From contig CAYGPI010000084.1 in NCBI GenBank assembly GCA_964351745.1, positions 1 through 10,561 of the forward strand: a stretch of DNA of 10,561 bases, read 5' to 3'. Each line of letters starts with the position of its first letter. Positions within the stretch are counted from its first letter, which is position 1. Below are positions 1 through 7,317 of the stretch, piece by piece. A model generated the notes under the pieces. It searched no databases. It was given only the letters and a program-made list of their open reading frames with translations, and had not been told where the DNA came from. Source of the DNA: CAYNJF01 sp964351745. GTDB taxonomy: Bacteria; Pseudomonadota; Gammaproteobacteria; Berkiellales; Berkiellaceae. Both the position numbers and the translations under genes were made by a program.

Positions 1-2
1 CA

Positions 3-791
3 CCTTATCAACACACCATGATCAACCTCTTGCATGCTGTAGTCCTGTTGCTTGTGCCAGAAGAGGAGCTCTTCGACCATGTTTTTACTGCGGACGCTTC
101 CTTGTCATTCTTGGATGTTAAAAAGCATGTGACTTTTATCAGTCGCTTTACTCATCCATTTAGGCAGGCAGAAGCGAAGGCGCATAAAAAAATAATTCAA
201 GCGACCTTCTCAAATCGAGACGTCATTTCAAGTAAAACAGCTTTTGAAGGGGCTGGGGATAACATTTATGATAGTTTTAGAGATGTTTATTGGTCGGGTT
301 ATAATAAAGCACTAAAAAATCCTGCTGAAGGTCGATCGGATAGAAAGTCACATCAATTATTAGCGAGTCATAGTGGGGTGCCTGTTCATAGTCTTCAGGT
401 TAAACGTCCATTTTTCCACGTAGATACTTGTTTATCTTGTTTGAGCCGGGGGCATGTTCTGATTTATGAAGATGGTTTGTATCCTGAGTCTTATGAGCGT
501 CTTCTCAGTGAAGGGTTTGAAAAAAGAAGCATTGATCCAGAAAAATATTTAATTCATGTCAATGAGCAAGAAGCGAAGCAATTTGGTTGTAATCTAATCA
601 ATATTGGGCATAAAATTATTCTTCCAAAATGTGGTAAAGCGCTACCAGCAAAACTTCGAGAGTACGGTTATGAGGTTTTTGAAGTGGATTTAAGTCATTT
701 TATTATGGCGGGTGGTGGGCCGCATTGCTTGATTAATTATCTTAATCATCCTAGAAAAATTTTATCAACAGCGGAGTATGCGCCAGCATGA
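3..791 (+). CDS. Dimethylarginine dimethylaminohydrolase (DDAH)/arginine deiminase-like hydrolase, 5'-truncated by the window edge
   Basis: Cytosolic enzyme of the guanidino-group-modifying superfamily, expected to hydrolyse arginine or methylated arginine to citrulline. Numbering from the ATG at 18, the active-site motifs appear in order: FTADAS (23-28, Asp26), FEGAGD (76-81, Glu77), FHVDTCLS with the catalytic His134, and GGGPHC with the nucleophile Cys237. The true start is probably outside the window. The frame is open from position 3 through the ATG at 18, which has no Shine-Dalgarno sequence, and bacterial DDAH has about 40 more residues before the FTADA-type motif; roughly 35-40 residues seem missing. 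The stop codon overlaps the start of the next gene (ATGA), so the two are almost certainly co-translated. The family is clear, but the exact substrate (arginine, methylarginine or another guanidino compound) cannot be told from sequence. An amidinotransferase role is a less likely alternative. Confidence 0.82.
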   Translation, partial: PYQHTMINLLHAVVLLLVPEEELFDHVFTADASLSFLDVKKHVTFISRFTHPFRQAEAKAHKKIIQATFSNRDVISSKTAFEGAGDNIYDSFRDVYWSGYNKALKNPAEGRSDRKSHQLLASHSGVPVHSLQVKRPFFHVDTCLSCLSRGHVLIYEDGLYPESYERLLSEGFEKRSIDPEKYLIHVNEQEAKQFGCNLINIGHKIILPKCGKALPAKLREYGYEVFEVDLSHFIMAGGGPHCLINYLNHPRKILSTAEYAPA

Positions 792-1684
792 CAAACCAAT
801 CTACCAGTCATGTGATTATGATTGAGCCGAAGGCATTTTTGGCGAATCCCCAGACTTTATCGACCAATGCCCATCAGTTAGTTGATGATACGCCCATGGA
901 TGAGATTCAAGCGAACGCTAAACAAGAGCATCAAGTCTTAGTTGAAAAACTTATATCTCTAGATGTGACGGTTCAAGTTTTTTCCGGTCAAGAGGAGTCT
1001 CCAGACGATTTATTCTGTAATAACTGGATTAGTTTCCATGAACAAAAACCTTTTGTTTTATATCCGATGTATGCGCGCAATCGACGCTTAGAGCGTCGAG
1101 CTGATCTATGTGAAATATTTGAAAAAGAATATGGTAAACCGATTGATTTCTCTCATTACGAGACAGATAATCTTTTTCTAGAAAGCACAGGTAGTATGGT
1201 TTTAGATAGAATATATCGTCGTGCATATGCTGCTTTATCTCCTCGAACCACACAAAGCTTGTTTTTAAAGTGGTGCGAAACGTTGGACTATGAGCCGTTA
1301 AGTTTCTCCTGGCATTATAGCGACCAGTCGTTGGTGTATCATACCAATGTGATCATGTTTATCGGAAGCACGGTGGCAGGCATTTGTTCGCAAGGCCTCT
1401 TTGCTGGTGATAAAGATCTAATTTTATCCAAGCTAAGCCAAGATCGTGAGATAATTGATTTAAGCTATGAGCAGATAGCTTCTTTTTCAGGGAACGCTTT
1501 AGAGCTTAGGAACCATCAAGACGATTTACTTCTAGTGATGTCTACGTCTGCTTATCAAGCCTTAGAAGAAAAGCAGTTAAAAAGGCTAGAAACCCATTAT
1601 AAGCAAATCGTGCATAGCGATATCTCAACCATTGAGAAATATGGTGGCGGCTCTGTGAGATGCTTACTGTTAGAAAAATTTTAG
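788..1684 (+). CDS. ctlX: CtlX-type citrulline utilization hydrolase (COG4874-like)
   Basis: A 298-residue cytosolic protein of the same guanidino-enzyme superfamily but a different branch. Visible features are an N-terminal FLANPQTLSTN stretch (17-27), typical of this family, then DDLFCNNW (73-80), an ESTGSMVLDR block (132-141) at the substrate-binding Glu/Asp position, YHTNVIMF with catalytic His185, and GGGSVRC with nucleophile Cys292 near the C-terminus. The catalytic set looks complete and the length is normal. Members have been linked to citrulline breakdown to ornithine, CO2 and ammonia (citrulline ureidase activity). The ATG lies inside the stop of the upstream DDAH-like gene, with GGAG at 773-776 as a rather distant ribosome site, which suggests translational coupling. 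A hairpin with a T-run follows the stop. The family assignment is fairly sure; the reaction is inferred. Confidence 0.8.
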   Translation: MTNQSTSHVIMIEPKAFLANPQTLSTNAHQLVDDTPMDEIQANAKQEHQVLVEKLISLDVTVQVFSGQEESPDDLFCNNWISFHEQKPFVLYPMYARNRRLERRADLCEIFEKEYGKPIDFSHYETDNLFLESTGSMVLDRIYRRAYAALSPRTTQSLFLKWCETLDYEPLSFSWHYSDQSLVYHTNVIMFIGSTVAGICSQGLFAGDKDLILSKLSQDREIIDLSYEQIASFSGNALELRNHQDDLLLVMSTSAYQALEEKQLKRLETHYKQIVHSDISTIEKYGGGSVRCLLLEKF

Positions 1685-1692
1685 AGGGAAAA

Positions 1693-1721
1693 GGGCAAGC
1701 GATAACCGTCGCCCTTTTTTT
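1693..1721 (+). terminator. Rho-independent terminator after ctlX
   Basis: GGGC (1693-1696) pairs with GCCC (1711-1714), with an imperfect inner GCG/CGT helix, and seven T follow directly (1715-1721). It lies 9 bases after the ctlX stop. On the minus strand the hairpin is followed by a shorter T-run, so it may also stop transcription arriving from the convergent membrane-protein gene. Confidence 0.75.
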
Positions 1722-1738
1722 GTTAAATTGTTGAGCTA

Positions 1739-2140
1739 TCAATTTTTGTAAATAAGAGAGCAGATAATCCCGATACCAAGCCCGGTTAGCAATCCGCAAA
1801 GAAACCACATGCCCGCCAAATAAAGAGAGATTGGCATGTAAGCATAGCTGCCAGCTTGAAGGACGCCTAGAATAAGTCCAATGATAAGACCAAATCGAAC
1901 ACCTTCTCCAATGCCATGACCTTCATAATGTCGAGTGAAAAGAAAACTAATTAAGCTAGCGAGCAAAAACTGTGTCAAAAGCATGCAGGAAAAATGAGCT
2001 TGCATGTCTTCCATAGGTCGCCATAAAGATGCTGTTTGCTCGTAAGTGCTCATTAGCAGTTGACCATGCCAAATAAAGTCAAATCCAAAAACGAAAATAA
2101 AAGAAGCAAGCGCAGCAAAGACATAACGTTTAATATTCAT
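1739..2140 (-). CDS. Small four-helix integral membrane protein of unknown function
   Basis: A 133-residue hydrophobic protein that I do not recognise as a characterised family. Four membrane segments can be seen at about residues 7-25, 50-68, 82-102 and 104-130, with a polar stretch between the first two. Helix 1 contains FGFDFIWHG (18-26), where charged and aromatic residues sit at a membrane edge, and the last two helices are glycine-rich. The ATG at 2140 is chosen because AGGTGA stands 5-6 bases upstream; an in-frame TTG at 2188 would add 16 residues that do not look like a signal or helix. It follows lptD on the same strand after 118 bases, so it could be read from lptD or from its own weak promoter. 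It ends facing ctlX. That it is a real gene is likely from its ribosome site and coherent topology; its function is unknown. Confidence 0.75.
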   Translation of the reverse strand: MNIKRYVFAALASFIFVFGFDFIWHGQLLMSTYEQTASLWRPMEDMQAHFSCMLLTQFLLASLISFLFTRHYEGHGIGEGVRFGLIIGLILGVLQAGSYAYMPISLYLAGMWFLCGLLTGLGIGIICSLIYKN

Positions 2141-2258
2141 GGTTTCACCTGTTTGTTTCAGTTTAATGGCACCAGGTGCGTCGCACAATCATGGTGTCTC
2201 TTCAATCCTAAGTTTAATCTAAACATTCGGTAGTTGCATTTCATGCGACTTGCTTTGA

Positions 2259-4742
2259 CTAATGGATATCATTTCGTTTTGCAAAGGGTGAATATCTTGG
2301 GATTGAGCGCAATAGTTTATTATCAGCTTTCTTGGAGCCAACATTGCTTAAACCTTTAAAGAGTACTTGGAAGAAAATGCTATTGGCGTATTCTACTTTA
2401 GATAAGCCATCATTGGGTCTTAGAGATCGATGACCAACAATTTGAAAGGCAAAGCAGCAAGAATCATATTCAACGCCAGCCAAGACTTCAATCAAACGCT
2501 TGTTTTGAATGTCATATCTATAATGGCCAAGAGTATCCCATTGTTTATTTAAAGGTATAAAAAAGCCAATATCCGCTTGATTTAAGGGGCGCTCAACCAA
2601 GAACAACTGCTCTTCATAAGGATTTTTTCGCATCCAATAATAGTTAAGAGATAAAGCACTGTGGACGGATGGTGCGTATTCGAGATTGGCATAACCTTTG
2701 TCCGCTTGACTATGATTAGGATTCCATTCAATGCCAGTGCTTGCTGTCCAGTGATCGGATGGGGTGTAAATCATATTGGCGATGATGGGTGAGAAATGTT
2801 TTTCTCTATCAGGATCTTCTTTAAATAGGCATGCCATGTCAGTCGATGAGCAAAGGCCTACCGATCTTTCTTTAAAGTAGAAAATTTCACCAATCGTCAT
2901 CCGCAATTTTTCGTCGCCAGCGTGATTTAAGAGCCGACTTGTCAGCGCTAGAGTCGTTTGGTGGGTATCACCTAGTCTATCTTTGCCCGAAAAACGGTTA
3001 TCTCTAAACATTTGATAGAAGCTAAAGTCAATGTGGCTCGTGTCAAATTTGGGGAAGGTATTTTGGCTTCTAGTAGGGACATATAAGTAATAAAGACGAG
3101 GCTCGAGTGTTTGAACAAAATTGTTATGATAATACTTATCAAAATAAAGACCAGCATCCATATCAAAGATAGGAATCATACGACTCGCATGGGCTGGGAA
3201 ATGAGCAAGGCGCTCTGCTTGGCCTAGCTCTAAGTGATAACTTAGGAAATCCAATTGGACTCTTGGGGTAAAAAAGCCCCACCATTTTTGATAAGGGGCA
3301 CTTAAGCCAGGTCGTAAATGATATCGCGTCCCTTCAGTCACAGGATTGCCTGTTAGCGCCTCTTTAGCATGTGTGAAACGAGTTACCTCGCCATCTATGG
3401 CAAAATCAAAAGCACCAAGTTTTGGATAATGACCATAAAACCCCCATTTTGGAAGTTGGGCATAATCTTCTTCATTCACAGGACCAAATAAAGGATGAAG
3501 CAGATCATAAGACTGCATCGTTAAGCTATGACGCCAATGATACCCCTCGTATTGAAGCCTTGCCATTTGGTTAAGTTTGGTTGTACTGGCGCTACCAATA
3601 TCATTTTCAAGATCATAAAAATAGTTATCGTCGCCGACATAGGTATAGTCAATATCAAATAGCCAGCGATCATTAAAACGGCTTTGGTGCAGGAGATTGA
3701 GGGCTACTCGGTGATTGCCGCTTTCTAAGGCTGCTAATCTAGGATCATGATTTGGTGCGACAATGGGTGGGCTTTGTAAATTATCTCTTCTAAAATCACG
3801 ATATTTTTTATCATTAGGTAAAAAATGAAGTTTAGCGGTGCCATCACTATGTTGAGTTAAATACCGAAATTCAGATTGTAGATCGATGCCGCGACTCATG
3901 AGTATTCTTGGCGTGAAGGTTGCATCATAGTTGGGAGCGATATTCCAATAATAAGGTGCACTTAATTCAAAACCAGATTGTGACGTTGAGCCATATTGTG
4001 GGTATAAAAACCCTGAATGCCTATTACTGTCGATTGGAAATTGCAAGTAGGGCCAGTAAAACACTGTGGTGTTTTTAAATTTTAACCGAATATGACGTGC
4101 ATAACCTTTACCGCTGTCTCTATCTAGAGAAATGGATTCGCCTTGTAATTGCCAAGTTGTTTGATTGGGAGCACAAGTTGTGTACATGGCATCGCGCAGA
4201 GAGACCTTCGTTTTGCCCTCGACAGAAATGGATTGAGCTTTTCCTCTGGCATGCTTTGTAAAATAGTAATAGGAGGGCTCTTGAATGGTTAATTCATCTT
4301 CTTGAGCTAGCCAGTGGCCAGATTGACCAAAGACTTGTAAAGATGGATCTGTGTAGACAAGATCTCCCTGGGTTTCTATCTCTTCAATTTGTTTTTTATT
4401 TGTTTTGATCCGCAAATGATCAGCTGTAAAAAAACGTTGGCCTTGCTGTAAAGTGACATGACCAGAAAGATTTGAATGACCTTGAGACATGATTTCAATA
4501 TGATCAGCAGACACTTCCCAGTTAGATTGAGTACTTTCTTTGTCCCATTCTGAGTGTAAGTAATAACCTCCACACTGATATTGTAAATTTTCTACCCATC
4601 CAGCGTATGATGAGGGATCACCTAAGTTATAATGAGAAAGTGGTGTTTGGTTGTCTTCTTTTGCGTGCGCGATATTTGTGCCGCAATGCAAAATTGCGCT
4701 TAAGCTAAGACATATTATAATTTTTGGTTTAGGTGATACCAC
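2259..4742 (-). CDS. lptD: LPS-assembly outer-membrane protein LptD (OstA/Imp)
   Basis: LptD forms the outer-membrane translocon, with lipoprotein LptE, that places lipopolysaccharide in the outer leaflet. The 827-residue product begins with a signal peptide (cleavage likely after AHA, residue 27). An LptA/OstA-like beta-jellyroll domain follows (about 70-210), then FYWPYLQFPID (228-238) and GFLYPQYG (244-251) at the entry to the large C-terminal beta-barrel, which ends near 800. Cys57, Cys190, Cys762 and Cys763 match the four cysteines that form the two long-range disulfides of E. coli LptD; Cys631 and Cys638 are extra. The start is GTG at 4742: a stop lies in frame shortly upstream and no ATG is available, and the Shine-Dalgarno sequence is poor. 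It is divergent from amgK-murU, as in Pseudomonas, but surA does not follow. Identification is secure. Confidence 0.97.
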   Translation of the reverse strand: MVSPKPKIIICLSLSAILHCGTNIAHAKEDNQTPLSHYNLGDPSSYAGWVENLQYQCGGYYLHSEWDKESTQSNWEVSADHIEIMSQGHSNLSGHVTLQQGQRFFTADHLRIKTNKKQIEEIETQGDLVYTDPSLQVFGQSGHWLAQEDELTIQEPSYYYFTKHARGKAQSISVEGKTKVSLRDAMYTTCAPNQTTWQLQGESISLDRDSGKGYARHIRLKFKNTTVFYWPYLQFPIDSNRHSGFLYPQYGSTSQSGFELSAPYYWNIAPNYDATFTPRILMSRGIDLQSEFRYLTQHSDGTAKLHFLPNDKKYRDFRRDNLQSPPIVAPNHDPRLAALESGNHRVALNLLHQSRFNDRWLFDIDYTYVGDDNYFYDLENDIGSASTTKLNQMARLQYEGYHWRHSLTMQSYDLLHPLFGPVNEEDYAQLPKWGFYGHYPKLGAFDFAIDGEVTRFTHAKEALTGNPVTEGTRYHLRPGLSAPYQKWWGFFTPRVQLDFLSYHLELGQAERLAHFPAHASRMIPIFDMDAGLYFDKYYHNNFVQTLEPRLYYLYVPTRSQNTFPKFDTSHIDFSFYQMFRDNRFSGKDRLGDTHQTTLALTSRLLNHAGDEKLRMTIGEIFYFKERSVGLCSSTDMACLFKEDPDREKHFSPIIANMIYTPSDHWTASTGIEWNPNHSQADKGYANLEYAPSVHSALSLNYYWMRKNPYEEQLFLVERPLNQADIGFFIPLNKQWDTLGHYRYDIQNKRLIEVLAGVEYDSCCFAFQIVGHRSLRPNDGLSKVEYANSIFFQVLFKGLSNVGSKKADNKLLRSIPRYSPFAKRNDIH

Positions 4743-4879
4743 GATATATACATAGGCTGATGGCTAAGGTGCTTATTGTGCCAGAGATTAGGGACAGGCA
4801 CATCCTTCTTTAGTCTAATAATATAGAGTTAATCCTTAAAACAGATAAATAAGCATAGAGAAAGGATAAAAGAATTCTT
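4743..4879. promoter_or_regulatory. Divergent promoter region between lptD and amgK
   Basis: This 137-base AT-rich spacer must carry the start signals for lptD (minus) and amgK (plus). It holds an inverted repeat, TGTGCC at 4777-4782 and GGCACA at 4797-4802, separated by 14 bases. It also has TA-rich blocks around 4816-4827 that could act as -10 elements on either strand. I cannot pair any of them with a convincing -35 box, and I see no sigma-E-like element for lptD. AAAGGA at 4861-4866 is the only ribosome-site-like sequence before amgK and is unusually far (13 bases) from its ATG. Confidence 0.5.
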
Positions 4880-5899
4880 ATGAAGGATAGAGAAGAGCAA
4901 CTTAGAAGTTGGGTCTCAAAACAACTTGGTTCAGACGTGACGTTTTCTCCTGTTAAAGGAGATGCCAGTTTTAGGCGCTATTACAGAGTAAAGTATAAAA
5001 ATTTACCCTATATCGCTGTGGATACGCCACCTGACACTGAAAATAATGATGCTTTTGTGGCTATTTCTACCATCTTTGAGCGTCAAGGTTTGATTGTTCC
5101 AGAAATTTTGAGTTTTCAGCAACAAGATGGCTTTATGTTGCTTTCTGATTTAGGGGAAACCCTATTGATAGATATGTTACATGACGATGATGCTCAGGAA
5201 TGGTATCGCCGATCTTTTTTAACGCTGCGCCTTATTCAAGCTTGCCCGGTTCAAGTCTACGATTCTTTTCCTCCATTTAACCAAGCTTTCATCACTAAAG
5301 AGTGTCAAATTTTTGATGAATGGTGTCTGGAAAAATTGCTGGCTTTGAAGTTATCGCCCAAAGAAAAGGCAATGATGGGAAATCTGTATAAGCAATTTTT
5401 TAACATATTTTCTCAGCAGCCTCAGGTTGTGACTCATAGAGATTTTCATGCGCGCAATCTCATGATCTCTCGAACAGGTGATATCGGTGTGATTGATTTC
5501 CAAGATGCTATGTTAGCGCCAATCACTTATGATATTGTTTCTATGCTCAAAGATTGTTACATAGCGTGGCCAGTGGATAAAAGATTGAGCTGGCTTAAAA
5601 TGTATTTTGATATGCTTCAAGAGGAACAAGCCATCGAATGCTCTTTCGAAGATTTCATCGTATGGTTTGATTGGGTTGGACTACAGCGTCATTTAAAAGT
5701 GCTAGGTGTGTTTTCTAGGCTGAAAATTCGTGATCATAAAGAATCGTATCTAGCAGATACGCCTCGTATTATGAATTATATCAAAGAAATACTGCCCCAT
5801 AATCCAGCTTTAGCGGAATTTGAATGTTTTTTTGATGAAAAAATGGCCCCGGCATTTGAAGCTGTTTGGGAAAAAGAAGGCATCGAGCAAGTAGCATAA
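4880..5899 (+). CDS. amgK: N-acetylmuramate/N-acetylglucosamine anomeric kinase AmgK
   Basis: AmgK phosphorylates the anomeric hydroxyl of MurNAc (and GlcNAc) in the cytosol, giving MurNAc-alpha-1-phosphate for MurU in peptidoglycan recycling. The 339-residue protein has the aminoglycoside-phosphotransferase fold. GDASFRRYYRV (27-37) is characteristic of the AmgK branch, HRDFHARNLM (186-195) is the catalytic loop with Asp188, and IDFQDA (205-210) is the metal-binding motif with Asp206. Length and start agree with known AmgK proteins. Next comes murU after 9 bases, and lptD is divergent; the same order is found in Pseudomonas, which strengthens the call. The ribosome site is weak or distant, suggesting modest translation. 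The pathway lets cells make UDP-MurNAc without MurA, which in other species gives some intrinsic fosfomycin tolerance. Confidence 0.92.
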   Translation: MKDREEQLRSWVSKQLGSDVTFSPVKGDASFRRYYRVKYKNLPYIAVDTPPDTENNDAFVAISTIFERQGLIVPEILSFQQQDGFMLLSDLGETLLIDMLHDDDAQEWYRRSFLTLRLIQACPVQVYDSFPPFNQAFITKECQIFDEWCLEKLLALKLSPKEKAMMGNLYKQFFNIFSQQPQVVTHRDFHARNLMISRTGDIGVIDFQDAMLAPITYDIVSMLKDCYIAWPVDKRLSWLKMYFDMLQEEQAIECSFEDFIVWFDWVGLQRHLKVLGVFSRLKIRDHKESYLADTPRIMNYIKEILPHNPALAEFECFFDEKMAPAFEAVWEKEGIEQVA

Positions 5900-5908
5900 G
5901 GATATTTC

Positions 5909-6601
5909 ATGCGAGCAATGATTTTAGCCGCTGGACGCGGCAAGCGATTACGACCATTGACAGATGGGTGTCCAAAACCTTTGATTAAGGTTAATCAGAA
6001 AGCTTTAATTGTCTATCACATCGAGGCCTTGAAAAAAGCAGGGTTCGAAGATATCGTCATCAATGTCTGCCATTTAGGTGAACAAATTATTCAGACACTT
6101 GGTGATGGAAGTAAATTTGGTGTTAATCTCCAGTACAGTGATGAGACTGGAGAATGTTTGGGCACAGGTGGTGGTATTAAGCGTGCTCTGCCTTTACTAA
6201 GACATGAGCCTTTTGTGTTAGTGAATGGGGATATCTTTTGTGATTATCCTTTTGAAAGATTAAAAGCGCCGACTATGCAAGGGCACCTTGTCTTAGTACC
6301 TAATCCAAAACATCATCCTCATGGTGACTTTACGTTAGATAAAAATTTTATAAAAACAAGGCAACCTAATAGACTAGCGCATACATATGCAGGGATTGGG
6401 GTGTTTCAACCAAGTTTTTTTGATACTTGTCAAAGTGATGTGATTCCTTTGCCACCACTGTTTTTCCAAGCTATTTTAAATGAAATGTTATCAGGTGAGA
6501 TCTATGATGGCTTTTGGGTTGATGTGGGTAACCTAGAGCGATTAAAAGCTTTAGAAGATATGCTTTCTGAGCCCGCATCACTCAAAAGAGCCAACCAATA
6601 A
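5909..6601 (+). CDS. murU: N-acetylmuramate-1-phosphate uridylyltransferase MurU
   Basis: MurU joins MurNAc-1-phosphate and UTP to give UDP-MurNAc, the second salvage step after AmgK. The 230-residue protein is a small nucleotidyltransferase. LAAGRGKRLRPLT (6-18) is the nucleotide-binding signature, CPKPLIKV (21-28) follows, GTGGGIKRAL (85-94) is a substrate-binding loop, NGDIF (106-110) carries the metal-binding Asp108, and WVDVGNLERL (203-212) is the C-terminal signature. No left-handed beta-helix acetyltransferase domain follows, which separates it from GlmU-type enzymes; its close place behind amgK favours MurU over a glucose- or mannose-1-phosphate enzyme. AAGGA precedes the ATG at good spacing and overlaps the amgK stop region, so the genes are one transcription unit. 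Length is usual for the family. Confidence 0.92.
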   Translation: MRAMILAAGRGKRLRPLTDGCPKPLIKVNQKALIVYHIEALKKAGFEDIVINVCHLGEQIIQTLGDGSKFGVNLQYSDETGECLGTGGGIKRALPLLRHEPFVLVNGDIFCDYPFERLKAPTMQGHLVLVPNPKHHPHGDFTLDKNFIKTRQPNRLAHTYAGIGVFQPSFFDTCQSDVIPLPPLFFQAILNEMLSGEIYDGFWVDVGNLERLKALEDMLSEPASLKRANQ

Positions 6602-6626
6602 TTTTTTTTAGACATAAGGAATTGTC

Positions 6627-7301
6627 ATGAGAAATCAGAGCATCGTCTTTTTATTATGTTTGTTTATGATGGGGCATGTTTTTGCAACACCTATGGGTAG
6701 TCCGATCCGTTTTGTGAAAACTCAGGAGAAAATAGCTTTATTGTCATTTGATGATGGCCCGAGTGAGCCTTATACAGAGCAGATCTTAGATATCTTAAAG
6801 AAACATGATGCCAAGGCTACTTTTTTTGTGGTTGGGATTAATGTAAAACGATTTCCTCATTTGATCAAAAGAATCATGGATGAAGGTCATGAGATAGGCA
6901 ATCACTCGATGACGCATCAAAAACTTAAAGGTAAAAGCGCCGCCTATATCAAAAATGACATCCAGAAAACAGATGATCTTATTCGAAAGACTGGTTATAC
7001 CAAGTTGATCCCTTTTAGGGCACCGTTTGGTCAGCTTTCAAATAATTTATCGATAGCCTTAAAAGAGTTAGATAAGCCTCACGTCTTGTTTAATTTCTTA
7101 CCGAAAGATTGGGAATCACCACCACCACAAGTGATCCACGATAGAGTCATGGAGAAGGCGCAACCTGGATTCATTATTACGCTGCATGATGGTTGGAAGC
7201 AAAGAAAGAATACCGTTCTTGCAACAGAGATGATTGTGAAATCTTTAAAGGCTAAAGGATATCGTTTTGTGACGTCTAGTGAATTTATCACTTATGATTG
7301 A
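6627..7301 (+). CDS. Secreted CE4 (NodB-type) polysaccharide deacetylase
   Basis: A 224-residue carbohydrate esterase family 4 protein, predicted to remove N-acetyl groups from a GlcNAc- or MurNAc-containing glycan outside the cytosol. An N-terminal signal peptide (1-20, ending HVFA) points to the periplasm. All the family motifs are present: LSFDDGP (39-45; catalytic base Asp42, metal ligand Asp43), GNHSMTH (91-97; metal ligands His93 and His97), RAPFG (131-135), DW (161-162) and TLHDGW (185-190, His187). TAAGGA lies at good distance before the ATG, and only 25 bases separate it from murU, so it probably belongs to the amgK operon. That context makes peptidoglycan the likeliest substrate, where deacetylation can block lysozyme; chitin-like or biofilm glycans remain possible. 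It is a bare catalytic domain without binding modules. Confidence 0.88.
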   Translation: MRNQSIVFLLCLFMMGHVFATPMGSPIRFVKTQEKIALLSFDDGPSEPYTEQILDILKKHDAKATFFVVGINVKRFPHLIKRIMDEGHEIGNHSMTHQKLKGKSAAYIKNDIQKTDDLIRKTGYTKLIPFRAPFGQLSNNLSIALKELDKPHVLFNFLPKDWESPPPQVIHDRVMEKAQPGFIITLHDGWKQRKNTVLATEMIVKSLKAKGYRFVTSSEFITYD

Positions 7302-7317
7302 TAGCGATTGTATGCTC

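Noticed and set aside
1029..1253. A 74-codon open frame on the minus strand inside ctlX
   Set aside because: It lies wholly within a well-supported gene, has no family features and no ribosome site.
2141..2188. A 16-residue N-terminal extension of the small membrane protein from an in-frame TTG at 2188
   Set aside because: The ATG at 2140 has a well-spaced AGGTGA; the TTG has no good ribosome site and the added residues do not form a helix or signal.
2163..2192. A nine-codon minus-strand ORF (MIVRRTWCH) upstream of the membrane protein, which spans the small palindrome GCACC-A-GGTGC (2169-2179), as a leader peptide or attenuator
   Set aside because: Too short, with only a poor ribosome site and no terminator-type hairpin or amino-acid run; chance is likelier.
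2212..2224. Palindrome GTTTA-ATC-TAAAC between lptD and the small membrane gene
   Set aside because: Short and AT-rich, expected by chance in this composition; no promoter could be placed around it with confidence.
2972..3166. A 64-codon open frame on the minus strand within lptD that reads as hydrophobic
   Set aside because: It is an alternative frame of a secure gene; its apparent membrane helix comes from the barrel-strand codons.
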